Source: Vibrio scophthalmi LMG 19158
Lineage (GTDB): Bacteria; Pseudomonadota; Gammaproteobacteria; Enterobacterales; Vibrionaceae
Direction: 5' to 3'
DNA length: 64,000 nucleotides
NCBI RefSeq assembly: GCF_000222585.1
Contig: NZ_AFWE01000213.1
Coordinates: 1 to 64,000, forward strand
Position numbers and translations under genes: made by a program. Of this stretch, positions 17,822 through 27,014 are shown piece by piece. Each line of letters opens with the position of its first letter. Position 1 is the stretch's first letter. The notes beneath the pieces were generated by a model. That model saw only the letters and a program-made list of their open reading frames with translations, had not been told where the DNA came from and ran no database searches.

Positions 17822-20683
17822 TTAATGATTATGCTCCGGGTTTGCACAATTCTCTGGCTCGTAACGAGTTGCCAATACACGTTGAGAGAGGTTTTTCGCA
17901 GGCATCGCAAATGCCTGGGTTTTTGCCAACGCTGTAACTTGCTCATCACCACCTTGAACGGTATAGACAGGTTCTTGTGTTGGCGCAGCAATGGTCAGAG
18001 TATCAAGTACTTCACCATCACAAACAACACTCGCTGCCTTCGGATTGTCAGAACGCGCTACGTTAACATGGAACTTATTCATATTGTCCGCATTACGGCG
18101 ATTGTTCTTCAGTGCATACTTATCGACGTCGCCGTTGGCCATTTCGACCTCTAGTGCACAGTTCGCAGTCAGGCTTGCGTTGTCAGCGGCGTAAACATAA
18201 CCATATGAACCATGAAGAGCTGGGAAGATAAAGCTTTCTAGTTGCTTCGACGGATCGTAGTAACCCACTAATGTCGTCACAGGTACACCATATTGAGTTG
18301 GTTTGATCGCTTGATGTTGTTCAAAGCTTGCATCTTTCACCCATGTTTGACCATCAGAGACAAACACCAAACGACTGCCGTAAGGAACAACCATCGATTC
18401 TCCGTTAATGGTCAAGTTCGAGTGATAACCCGCATCTGAGTTAAAAGTAAAGATCTTACCTTTGTTGCTCTCATTGGCTTCAGGTACAGACATATCACGC
18501 GCCCAGTGACCATTCCAAGTTGACAACTCAACTTTATCAAAGTTACCGAATAGAGCGGCAATACGCTCAGCGTTTGCTTCCCATGGCGCAACACTGGTGA
18601 TTTCTAGAGTATCAACACGGTGTGTGTATTCCTCCATGCTCTCAGTCTCTTCATTCCACTTTTTAAAACCCGTCGAAGAAGTTTGATCAAACACGGCTTT
18701 GCTCTCTAAGTTCTTTTGGATAAAGAACATCGAATAAGGCGTGTATAGGGTAAAGCGCTGTTGGTTATACATCGCCCAACCGCCCGCCATTGAGTCACTA
18801 CCAAAACGGAACATCTCATTAAAGGCAGGAACACATTGACCATCTAAACAGCTTTCACCACCATTGTTTTGTGGTGCAAAGTTTGGAATAAACACATCAC
18901 GAGAAGAATCCCAACCCCAAGTTGAGTTACTCATATTAGCTGGTTTATGAATTGAACCCTCAAAACCACCAGGATAATGACCTAAACCGTAGTTATGCCC
19001 AACTTCATGGCTGAACTCATTGCCAATTGAGCTGTCAAGCGTAACCATGCCACCACCACCAGAGCCACCATGTGTCACTACACCATTGCTATAGACACCA
19101 CGCGTATTATGAGCGGTTAGCTGAGCGGCAAAATAAGGATGTTCGCCCTCGCCTACACCAGCGGTAGAATTGATGCCGTAGTTTGCATTGTTAATACCAA
19201 TTGAGAATAGCTCTTTACCAATGCGCTGACGCATGGTGCCACCATGCCAACCACCTTCGCTTGGATCATGATCGGTCAGTAACGTACCATCTGGTAACAT
19301 CACTTCCAGCAGATGAACCGGTTCATACTCACTCACCACCATTTTGCTCAACGGCGCAGTTTCAAAGTATTCACGTTGTGCTTGTTTGTCTTGTTGGAAA
19401 TCAAAACGCTCACGAGGCTCAACCAACATGCCGACATCGATAGTATGGAGAAGTAGCTCGGTAGGTGCGCCTACTTTAATGCCCGTTAAACTGCCAGATT
19501 TACCATTATTCGCGAAGGTTAGATTCAGGCCTGGCGCGAGCCACTCTTTTGGCAGCTCTGCAGACCAATAACCATCAGCATAGCCAATTTCATTAAAGAT
19601 CAAATCATCTTCGAGTACCCATGCACCGTTAACGTTCTTAAATACGGTCGTCGTACCATTTGTAATCGTGCGTGTACGGTCTTGGTAGTAACTTACATTC
19701 GAGTTGTAGCCAGCGCTTGATTGGAAGATAAATGTTTTACCATCCAGTTCTGGGTTGTTTTGTTCTAAAGCAATATCGCGGATCCAGTGACCATTCCACG
19801 TATTAAGTTTTACTACATCATGCTCAGCTAAAGCAGCAGAAATAGCCGCGCTAGAAACCTCACGAACCGCGAAGATCGCCGCTTCATCATAACTAAAGTC
19901 AATATCTGTCGAGCTCATTTCAGGAATCGCAAGCACGTTACGAGCCAGCAACTCAGGTGCGCGCATATCCAATGAACCTAAAACTTCACCCTGACGATTT
20001 TTCGCCGTAACAGTGACTTGAGAGCGAGGCTCAAATGCCGTGTCTGGTTTGAACATTACTTTGGTATTTCGCTCACCCACCAGATGCATGCGTTTTTCAT
20101 CACTTGCTGGTTTCGCTGGAACAATGTGTGCTTGCGCGAATAAAACCGCACCGTTCAATTCACCGGTAAGCATGTTTTCAAGCTGATTATTATTGAAGAA
20201 GATTGACGGTTTTTGAACAACAGGAGTACATTCAGAATTATCAAGAATAGTGGTTAGAGGGCGTTCCCAAATGTAATTCCCTTCGTTATCTTTTGACCCA
20301 CGACCTGCCGCATACAGAGCAAAAGTACATTTTTCCCAGTTTGGCGCGTCGTAGCCTTCCGGGAATAAGTCAAAACCACCCGCGTAACCCCAGTATTGCC
20401 AATGTTTAGGAATAAAGTCGAAAACCGTTTGGAACTCTGACTCAATATCAAACAGATCAAACATGACGTTACCATCAAAGTTGATGCGCAGGTTTTTGCC
20501 TTTGTATTGCAAGTACTGGTACTCGCCTTGTTGAATAACATTTTCTGGTTGAGCAGCCAATAGCGCTAACTCTTCCATTTTGGTCATAATTTTAACGCTG
20601 GCTTGCTCTAATGTTAACTCAGCCGCGTTCGCATTCGTCGCCAATATAGACGCAACCATAAGCCCTAATAGTCTTTTTTTCAT
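17822..20683 (-). CDS. Secreted M66 metalloprotease (StcE/TagA family)
   Basis: A 953-residue zinc metalloprotease related to StcE and Vibrio TagA, enzymes that cut mucin-type glycoproteins and are exported by type II secretion. A signal peptide is at 1-20 (ending NANA-A). The catalytic motif HEVGHNYGLGH is at about 557-567, inside the M66 signature with a following glycine-rich loop. A WNGHW domain occurs twice, at about 292-360 and 720-780, flanking the catalytic part, as in StcE-type enzymes. There is no lipobox, so it is a soluble secreted form and not a lipoprotein. It is a single gene with an AT-rich upstream region. Confidence 0.9.
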   Translation of the reverse strand: MKKRLLGLMVASILATNANAAELTLEQASVKIMTKMEELALLAAQPENVIQQGEYQYLQYKGKNLRINFDGNVMFDLFDIESEFQTVFDFIPKHWQYWGYAGGFDLFPEGYDAPNWEKCTFALYAAGRGSKDNEGNYIWERPLTTILDNSECTPVVQKPSIFFNNNQLENMLTGELNGAVLFAQAHIVPAKPASDEKRMHLVGERNTKVMFKPDTAFEPRSQVTVTAKNRQGEVLGSLDMRAPELLARNVLAIPEMSSTDIDFSYDEAAIFAVREVSSAAISAALAEHDVVKLNTWNGHWIRDIALEQNNPELDGKTFIFQSSAGYNSNVSYYQDRTRTITNGTTTVFKNVNGAWVLEDDLIFNEIGYADGYWSAELPKEWLAPGLNLTFANNGKSGSLTGIKVGAPTELLLHTIDVGMLVEPRERFDFQQDKQAQREYFETAPLSKMVVSEYEPVHLLEVMLPDGTLLTDHDPSEGGWHGGTMRQRIGKELFSIGINNANYGINSTAGVGEGEHPYFAAQLTAHNTRGVYSNGVVTHGGSGGGGMVTLDSSIGNEFSHEVGHNYGLGHYPGGFEGSIHKPANMSNSTWGWDSSRDVFIPNFAPQNNGGESCLDGQCVPAFNEMFRFGSDSMAGGWAMYNQQRFTLYTPYSMFFIQKNLESKAVFDQTSSTGFKKWNEETESMEEYTHRVDTLEITSVAPWEANAERIAALFGNFDKVELSTWNGHWARDMSVPEANESNKGKIFTFNSDAGYHSNLTINGESMVVPYGSRLVFVSDGQTWVKDASFEQHQAIKPTQYGVPVTTLVGYYDPSKQLESFIFPALHGSYGYVYAADNASLTANCALEVEMANGDVDKYALKNNRRNADNMNKFHVNVARSDNPKAASVVCDGEVLDTLTIAAPTQEPVYTVQGGDEQVTALAKTQAFAMPAKNLSQRVLATRYEPENCANPEHNH

Positions 20684-20984
20684 ATCTAGTCTCTGTTTTA
20701 ATTATTGTTTACTTGTGAAAGTTGAGATTCACAATCAGATACGAAGAGGCCCCTTCGACTAGAATTTTAGAGCGTTTATTCCAAGACAAGCCAATGACAG
20801 TTTTGTTAACTTAGATCTCTATTCCAAATGATTCGTACTCAATGATTGAATAAGTGATTTATTGCCAAATTAAATGACTTTGTAATAATTCATATAAAAT
20901 ATAAATAAAAGTAGCCAAGGATTTAGACGATTGTTCTTTATGCCGAATGCGAGCAATTTACAGCCAACAAAAAAATGACATAAA
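20684..20984. other. AT-rich promoter region of the M66 protease
   Basis: About 300 bp of AT-rich DNA with stretches such as ATATAAAATATAAATAAAAG (20892-20911). No open frame of note. It probably holds the protease promoter. The composition would suit H-NS binding, but I see no defined site. Confidence 0.5.
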
Positions 20985-21009
20985 AAAAGCACCTAATTCA
21001 GGTGCTTTT
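20985..21009. terminator. Terminator of the histidine kinase operon
   Basis: AAAAGCACCT and AGGTGCTTTT form a 10-bp stem with a 5-base loop and runs of A and T on either side, 17 bp after the histidine kinase stop. Confidence 0.88.
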
Positions 21010-21025
21010 CAATCAGTAACGATCT

Positions 21026-23071
21026 TTAACTGCGAGTGGAAATAAGCAAATGCGTTTCAGCTTTATTCGGTAAACGAATAGTAAATCGACTGCCTTCTCC
21101 CCACTCAGAGGTTGCCGTCAATTCGCCGCCTGTTTGGCTCAAAATACTCTGTGAGACTGAAAGTCCTAAGCCGGTGCCTTCACGTTTAGTGGTATAAAAT
21201 GGCGAGAAAATACGCTTGAGATTTTCAGGCTTAATGCCGCAACCTTCATCTTCAATGTGAATCAAAGCACCTTTGGCGATCCCCCCTTCACTCCAATCTT
21301 CACTAATAACGGTTAAGCGACCTTTTCCTTGCATGGCATGAATCGCATTCATCTGCAGGTTAACTAAAATTTGCAACAGTTGATGGCGATTGATCTCAAC
21401 CGAGGTGTGAGCGTGCAAGTCGGTGACAAATTCAATATCCCGTTTCTTACTGCCCGTTTTAACCAGCGTAATACTCTCTTCGATGATTGGATTCACATGC
21501 TGCCAAGTCACTTCATCTTGCACGCCACCTTGGCGACTATATTGCAGCAAGCTACGGGTAATGTTTCGAATACGGTCAATTTGCGCATGGATCGCTTCTA
21601 ACTCATCTTTGACGCGTTCAGATTCTTCACCTAATTCAAATTGAATTAACTCCACGTTGCCGAGGATCACCGCGCTCGGATTATTAATCTCATGAGCAAT
21701 ACCTGCGGTTAACTCCCCTAACGCAGCCAGCTTTTCATGCACAACTAACTTATCGCGGGTCTGATGCAGCAGCTGAATATGCAACTCCAGTTCGGTGGTC
21801 TTCTCTTCCAAACTGGCCGTGCGTTGCTGAATTTTTTCTTCCAACTCAACGGCGGCATTTTTAAGTTCGTTTTTACGCTGACGTAGCAAATCCAACATAT
21901 TATCGAACTGTTTCGCCAACTGTGCCAATTCATGCTCATCATCGAGACCAAGTGGCCCAATGCGTGTATCTTTGCCCAGTTGAATCATCTTCACCACACG
22001 GTGAATGTGCTCAATCGGATTGAACAAATCTCGCGAGCCACGATAAACCATCAACCCTGAGACCAGTAATAAGAATACCGTCGTAATGCTGATCTCGGCA
22101 ATGTTGGTCATATAGGCTTTAAGAAATGGCCAAATCAGATAGCCGGTGTAGAGCATGCCGATGACATTGTCTTCTCGATCAAGAATCGGTTCATAAGCAG
22201 TGATATACCAAGCATCATAAACATACGCTCGATTGACCCACTGTTCGCCATTAATCAACACGGCTTCACGAACAACATCAGAGACTGGAGTGCCGATTGC
22301 ACGGCCTAATCCGCCATTGCTATCAAGCGGCACATTAGTACTGACACGAAGATCATCCAAAAACAGTGTCAGCGTACCAATTGGACGTAAGCTATCTTCA
22401 CGACTGGAGTAAATCAGATCGCGAATTTGATCGACCAACACTGTGCTGTTGTTAAGCAGCAAGCCACCATCAAGAAAACCGACCAATTGACCGCTGTTAT
22501 CTTCCACCGGGATCACTGTACGGCTCACCAATCCGCGATTCTCAATCTCCTGGCTGTCTAAAATCGGCACTTGTGCACGTTTAGCTAAATCGCTATCGAG
22601 CGCATTCAGTTCTTGCTCAGACAGTAGGTCAAAGAAGGATTCACCTTGCGTCGTATCTAGGTAACGAAATTGATTGCTGAGATCATCAACCCTATGTAAA
22701 CAAAGAAAATCTAAGCTGTAACGTTTCTTTTGTTCTGCAATCCATTGTTGCAGTTCATCTTCACTTACGTTGCTTTCTAACTTAATACGAAAATCGTAAG
22801 ATTCTGCAAAAGCTTTAACATGATTCGCCTGTTTTTGCTGGATCAGCTCGATACTGTTATTTGCGACGCCTAAACGCTCGGAAACATCAAGCAAGGCACT
22901 TTGCCATGTATAATGAATCGACCAATAAATGGTGATACAAATTAACGCCAGCAGGGTGAGAAAGATGGGCGCGGAGGTGAGGATCATCAAGCGGTAGCGA
23001 ACCATACTTTTAAAACGGTAGCGCCACTTTGCAATCAATCCCGTGCGCGAAGCACCGCCATTATTGGCCAT
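21026..23071 (-). CDS. Sensor histidine kinase with periplasmic Cache domain
   Basis: A 681-residue membrane sensor: TM1 at about 28-50, a Cache-type periplasmic domain (about 55-325, with VIPVEDNSGQLVGFLDGG and AYEPILDREDNVIGMLYTGY), TM2 at about 328-350, HAMP, a coiled coil (about 400-445), a HisKA domain with phospho-acceptor His460 (AHEINNPSAV), and an ATPase domain with N (NLQMNAIHAM), G1 (DEGCGI) and G2 (GTGLGLS) boxes. Its start overlaps the response regulator gene by 11 bp. The neighbouring tup-mob-moe operon and shared operators suggest control of tungstate/formate dehydrogenase genes. The signal is unknown. Confidence 0.92.
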   Translation of the reverse strand: MANNGGASRTGLIAKWRYRFKSMVRYRLMILTSAPIFLTLLALICITIYWSIHYTWQSALLDVSERLGVANNSIELIQQKQANHVKAFAESYDFRIKLESNVSEDELQQWIAEQKKRYSLDFLCLHRVDDLSNQFRYLDTTQGESFFDLLSEQELNALDSDLAKRAQVPILDSQEIENRGLVSRTVIPVEDNSGQLVGFLDGGLLLNNSTVLVDQIRDLIYSSREDSLRPIGTLTLFLDDLRVSTNVPLDSNGGLGRAIGTPVSDVVREAVLINGEQWVNRAYVYDAWYITAYEPILDREDNVIGMLYTGYLIWPFLKAYMTNIAEISITTVFLLLVSGLMVYRGSRDLFNPIEHIHRVVKMIQLGKDTRIGPLGLDDEHELAQLAKQFDNMLDLLRQRKNELKNAAVELEEKIQQRTASLEEKTTELELHIQLLHQTRDKLVVHEKLAALGELTAGIAHEINNPSAVILGNVELIQFELGEESERVKDELEAIHAQIDRIRNITRSLLQYSRQGGVQDEVTWQHVNPIIEESITLVKTGSKKRDIEFVTDLHAHTSVEINRHQLLQILVNLQMNAIHAMQGKGRLTVISEDWSEGGIAKGALIHIEDEGCGIKPENLKRIFSPFYTTKREGTGLGLSVSQSILSQTGGELTATSEWGEGSRFTIRLPNKAETHLLISTRS

Positions 23072-24512
23072 AGCCCATATCCTCTGCTTCCCACTCTTTA
23101 AATTTGCGCTCTAAGGTTTTGCGTGCCACGCCTAAATCGCGTGACGCAGCCGACTTGTTACCATCATGGAAATCCACTAACTGTTGAATGTGTGATTTTT
23201 CAACTTCTTTAAGAGACCATGAGTTAGGGTAACCTTTGCCCTGCGCTTTTTGTGGTTCAGCCACTTCTATTAACTCTGAACCAGAAGAGACCGTAACTGA
23301 AATACTCGGTTGAACTTGGCTGCCCGCCAGTTCTCGCCAGTAATGCGCGGGTGGCTTAGCCAGAAGAATACAGCGCTCAATCAGGTTTTTTAATTCACGA
23401 ATATTGCCCGGCCAATCGTAATTTTGCATCGCCTCAATGTCTTCATGTGCCCACTTAGGATCAGCGATACCCAACTCCATAGAGAGCATTTTGGTAAAAT
23501 GAGGCACCAATTCACACAAATCGGATTTCCGCTCACGCAGTGGCGCAACATCAATTTTTAGCACATTAAGGCGATAAAACAGATCTTCACGGAAGCGTCC
23601 GCACTTCACTTCTTCTTGCAAGTTACGGTTAGTTGCAGCGACAACGCGTACATCAACACTGACTTCTTTCTCACCACCAACCGGACGAATCGTACGCTGT
23701 TCCAACACACGCAGCAGTGCCGATTGCATTGCCAGTGGCATTTCACCAATTTCATCCAAAAACAGCGTGCCGCCACTCGCGACACGGAACAAACCCTCAC
23801 GGCTTTTCTTCGCGCCGGTAAAGGCGCCCATGGTATGACCGAACAGCTCACTTTCCAATAATTCAGGGGCAATTGCACCACAGTTAATAGGTACAAAAGG
23901 CCCTTTACGGCCACTGGCCTCATGAACGCCGCGTGCCACCAGTTCTTTACCAGTCCCCGACTCGCCTTCGATCAATACTGAAGCGCGTGAGGGTGCAAAC
24001 TGGCTAATCAACTGCTTGAGTTGACGGGTTTTATCGGAAGTGCCTGCGATCTCAGTGGTGATATGACGTTTGACATCCCGATGCAGCGCATATTGCAAAC
24101 GCTCATTCAAGCGCTTATCCATACAGCGTTGTACTGATTGCAGCATTTGGCTCAGATTAAAAGGCTTGAGGATGAAGTCGGTCGCCCCCAGTTTGAGTGC
24201 TGAGATCGCCGTTTCCAGATCGGCATAACCGGTCATGAAGATCACATCGGCTCTGCGCTCTTCATCATTAAACGCTTCTTCCCACTCAATACCTGAGCGT
24301 CCGGGTAAGTTAATGTCTAAAATAATAAGGTCATAGTGATTAGCAATACGTAAGGTTTCTGCTTGCTCGATGCTGCCAGCAGTATCCACTTTCGAAAACC
24401 ATTTACTGAGCGCTTTTTGTAAAATCGCCTGCATACCAGCCTCGTCATCGACAACCAGAACTGAAAATGCTTGATATTGAGAGAGTTTGTTTGCATCTAA
24501 AGAAGTAGACAT
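23061..24512 (-). CDS. NtrC-family sigma-54-dependent response regulator
   Basis: A 483-residue activator. The receiver domain has the acidic pair D22/D23 and phospho-acceptor Asp66 (LIILDINLPG). The AAA+ domain has Walker A GESGTGKELVA, the sigma-54-contacting loop GAFTGAKKSREG, and FLDEIGEMP as Walker B. A Fis-type helix-turn-helix is at the C terminus (GNKSAASRDLGVARKTLERK). The intact GAFTGA loop means it needs sigma-54 RNA polymerase. It is divergent from tupA, whose upstream region holds a sigma-54 promoter and palindromes, and is first in an operon with the histidine kinase. Confidence 0.95.
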   Translation of the reverse strand: MSTSLDANKLSQYQAFSVLVVDDEAGMQAILQKALSKWFSKVDTAGSIEQAETLRIANHYDLIILDINLPGRSGIEWEEAFNDEERRADVIFMTGYADLETAISALKLGATDFILKPFNLSQMLQSVQRCMDKRLNERLQYALHRDVKRHITTEIAGTSDKTRQLKQLISQFAPSRASVLIEGESGTGKELVARGVHEASGRKGPFVPINCGAIAPELLESELFGHTMGAFTGAKKSREGLFRVASGGTLFLDEIGEMPLAMQSALLRVLEQRTIRPVGGEKEVSVDVRVVAATNRNLQEEVKCGRFREDLFYRLNVLKIDVAPLRERKSDLCELVPHFTKMLSMELGIADPKWAHEDIEAMQNYDWPGNIRELKNLIERCILLAKPPAHYWRELAGSQVQPSISVTVSSGSELIEVAEPQKAQGKGYPNSWSLKEVEKSHIQQLVDFHDGNKSAASRDLGVARKTLERKFKEWEAEDMGYGQ

Positions 24513-24540
24513 AGGTTTTCTCGGTTAAAATCACAGTCAT

Positions 24541-24557
24541 TGGGACAGAGTGTACCA
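24541..24557. promoter_or_regulatory. Degenerate operator candidate upstream of tupA
   Basis: TGGGACAGAGTGTACCA fits TGNGACAANTTGTCNCA with three mismatches and keeps both outer half-sites. It lies 45 bp upstream, centre to centre, from the stronger site, close to the regulator's own start codon. Confidence 0.4.
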
Positions 24558-24585
24558 AGGTTTTATCACTGGGATCGAGCAATAG

Positions 24586-24602
24586 TGCGACAAATTGTCC
24601 CA
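24586..24602. promoter_or_regulatory. Operator candidate upstream of tupA
   Basis: TGCGACAAATTGTCCCA fits the palindrome TGNGACAANTTGTCNCA at every defined position. Thirteen central bases agree with the site upstream of the fdh operon apart from the variable positions. It is centred about 65 bp before the -24 box of the sigma-54 promoter. Confidence 0.65.
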
Positions 24603-24658
24603 AAGCCCCTTTTTGTCCACAAAATCAACCTAATCTGCTTGAAAAACAGGCTGAAATC

Positions 24659-24675
24659 TTGGCATTTAGTTTGCT
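24659..24675 (+). promoter_or_regulatory. Sigma-54 promoter of tupABC-mobA-moeA
   Basis: TTGGCATTTAGTTTGCT matches YTGGCACG-N4-TTGCW with two mismatches and exact GG-N10-GC spacing (GG 24661-24662, GC 24673-24674). The expected transcription start is near 24686, about 75 bp before the likely tupA start. Confidence 0.82.
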
Positions 24676-24761
24676 TAAGGCATAGCAGCCAATTTTTGGC
24701 TATCGCCATTCGTAGGTAGTGAAATTGACGCCTAACGGCAAACAATATGGAAAACATTACA

Positions 24762-25583
24762 ATGAAAGCAACAATCAGTTATACCTTAGCAGCAGCGTCA
24801 CTTGTTTTATTTAGCCACACCGCAAGCGCAGCGGACGAACAACCACATATTCGTTTAGCAACCACCACCAGTACATACCATTCTGGCTTACTCGATTACA
24901 TCTTGCCTGAGTTTGAAAAAGACACTGGCTACAAAGTGGATGTGATCGCGGCAGGCACCGGTAAATCCCTTAAAATGGGTGAAAACGGTGATGTTGATTT
25001 GGTGATGACTCACGCACCGAAAGCAGAAGCCAGCTTCGTTGATCATGGCTACGGTGTATTACCGCGTAAATTGATGTACAACGACTTCGTTATTGTTGGC
25101 CCTGAAGCCGATCCTGCGAAAGTTGCTCAGCAGAAAGATGTCTTCGACGTATTTAAAAACATTGCAAAAACCAACTCTACTTTCGTTTCTCGTGGCGATG
25201 ATTCTGGTACGCACAAGAAAGAAAAAGGCATCTGGGAACAAACCAAAATTGAACCTAACTTTGGTGGCTACCGCTCGGTAGGTCAAGGCATGGGCCCTAC
25301 ACTAAACATGGCGTCAGAAATGCAAGGCTATACCATGACTGACCGTGGCACTTGGCTGGCTTACCAAAATAAATTGGCTCTTGATATCCTGTTCCAAGGT
25401 GACAAAAACCTATTTAACCCTTACCAAGTCATCCTTGTTAACCCTGAGCGCTACCCAACGATCAACTACCAAGGCGCGAAAGTATTTAGCGACTGGCTAG
25501 TCAACCCACGTGGCCAAGAGTTAATTAATAACTTTACCATCAATGGTAAGCACCTATTTGTCGCTAACGCGAACGAGAAATAA
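24762..25583 (+). CDS. tupA: Tungstate ABC transporter substrate-binding protein
   Basis: A 273-residue periplasmic binding protein. A signal peptide (1-23, ending HTASA-A) precedes the TupA signature ATTTSTYHSGLLDYILPEF, with later GDVDLVMTHAP and SRGDDSGTHKKE. TupA proteins bind tungstate far more tightly than molybdate; the TTTS oxyanion loop supports TupA over ModA. I prefer ATG 24762 to ATG 24747 because GGAAA precedes it. It is the first gene of a five-gene operon under the sigma-54-type promoter. Confidence 0.92.
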   Translation: MKATISYTLAAASLVLFSHTASAADEQPHIRLATTTSTYHSGLLDYILPEFEKDTGYKVDVIAAGTGKSLKMGENGDVDLVMTHAPKAEASFVDHGYGVLPRKLMYNDFVIVGPEADPAKVAQQKDVFDVFKNIAKTNSTFVSRGDDSGTHKKEKGIWEQTKIEPNFGGYRSVGQGMGPTLNMASEMQGYTMTDRGTWLAYQNKLALDILFQGDKNLFNPYQVILVNPERYPTINYQGAKVFSDWLVNPRGQELINNFTINGKHLFVANANEK

Positions 25584-25589
25584 TCATTC

Positions 25590-26288
25590 ATGAGTCTCTG
25601 GCAAACTACACTAGACGCGCTGGCACTTTTGGTCGCCTTTGATCCTGACCTGCTAGCCATTGTTGCGGTCTCATTTAATGTCTCTTTGACTGCGATATCT
25701 CTGGTGTTGTTGCCAGCGATTCTGTTCTCGTTCATCCTTGCTTACACGGATTTTCGTGGCAAATGGTTTTTTCTATCGATTATCAATACTCTGCAAGCCG
25801 TCCCAACCGTGGTGATTGGCTTGCTGCTTTACATGTTGCTGTCTCGCGCAGGCCCACTTGGTGATTGGCAAATGCTCTTCACCCAAAAGGCGATGGTGTT
25901 CGGCCAAATGCTGATTTGCTTCCCTGTTTTGGTTGCCATGATGCATGGCTCACTTCAATCAAGTGACCGCCGTGCTGTAGAAACGGCGATCACACTGGGT
26001 GCCTCACCATGTCGCGTCGCGGCGACTATGATTTGGGAAACTCGCTTTCCTCTTCTTGCTGCAACAATTACGGCTTTTTCTCGCATCGTGACCGAGGTCG
26101 GTTGTTCGATGATGGTTGGTGGTAATATCATGGGCGTAACGCGCAATATTCCAACCGCAATCTCGATGGAGAGCCATAAAGGTGCATTCGCTCAGGGCGT
26201 TGCGCTGGGAATAGTATTACTCTCGCTGGCACTGCTGCTAAACTTTATGTTAGGTAGCATGCGCGGTCGTGGCTATTTGAGAAACTAA
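25590..26288 (+). CDS. tupB: Tungstate ABC transporter permease
   Basis: A 232-residue integral membrane protein with about five to six membrane segments and the inner-membrane permease EAA-type loop (ETAITLGASPCRVAATMI) at about 131-148, which docks to the ATPase. It follows tupA after 6 bp and precedes tupC by 9 bp. It is the TupB-like permease that moves tungstate into the cytoplasm. Confidence 0.93.
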   Translation: MSLWQTTLDALALLVAFDPDLLAIVAVSFNVSLTAISLVLLPAILFSFILAYTDFRGKWFFLSIINTLQAVPTVVIGLLLYMLLSRAGPLGDWQMLFTQKAMVFGQMLICFPVLVAMMHGSLQSSDRRAVETAITLGASPCRVAATMIWETRFPLLAATITAFSRIVTEVGCSMMVGGNIMGVTRNIPTAISMESHKGAFAQGVALGIVLLSLALLLNFMLGSMRGRGYLRN

Positions 26289-26297
26289 GGGCGCTGT

Positions 26298-27014
26298 ATG
26301 ACAATAAAAATAACTGCACAACAGCTCTCAATGCGATTTAAGAATCGAGTGCTGTTTCATATTCCTGAATTATCGATTGGTCCAAATGACGCAATTTACT
26401 TAAAAGGTGATAACGGCGTAGGTAAAACCACTTTACTGAAAATTTTATCCGGCCTACTCAAGCCAACCACTGGAAAAGTCATCGCGCCACACGACAGTTT
26501 TATTCAACGTATATCGGCTCGAAGTGGCCGCCGTGACGTGGTGTATTTACACCAAGCCCCTTACCTTTTTGATGGTTCTGTCTATCAAAACGTCGCTTAC
26601 GGTATTCGCTATCAAAAAATGTCATCGCAAGACAAACGTGCTGCGGTGATCTTTGCACTGCGCAAAGTCGGCTTAGAAACCCTTGCCGACGAACATATTT
26701 CTGTCCTTTCTGGCGGAGAAAAACAACGCGTCGCGATGGCGAGAGCGTGGATTCTTACCCCTTCAATTTTATTGATGGATGAACCGAGTGCCTCGTTAGA
26801 TCAAGAATCCATTGACCGCTTAGTATTGTTGGCGAAAGATTTGCTCGAAAAAGGCTCCAGTATTGTCATCACCAGCCACCAAAAGAACGCCTTAACCGAT
26901 TTATGCCGTAAACAGTGGTGGATAAAAGAATCAACTCTGATAGAGTCACCGCTGCTACAGATCATCACTGATGAAAAACAAGAGAGCGACTATGCTACAT
27001 CCAACGCAAACTAG
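26298..27014 (+). CDS. tupC: Tungstate ABC transporter ATP-binding protein
   Basis: A 238-residue ABC ATPase with Walker [13 protein letters not shown], signature [12 protein letters not shown] and Walker [13 protein letters not shown], followed by the switch histidine in TSHQ. Its start has AAGGG upstream. It energises TupB. Its last codons overlap the start of mobA. Confidence 0.93.
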   Translation: MTIKITAQQLSMRFKNRVLFHIPELSIGPNDAIYLKGDNGVGKTTLLKILSGLLKPTTGKVIAPHDSFIQRISARSGRRDVVYLHQAPYLFDGSVYQNVAYGIRYQKMSSQDKRAAVIFALRKVGLETLADEHISVLSGGEKQRVAMARAWILTPSILLMDEPSASLDQESIDRLVLLAKDLLEKGSSIVITSHQKNALTDLCRKQWWIKESTLIESPLLQIITDEKQESDYATSNAN

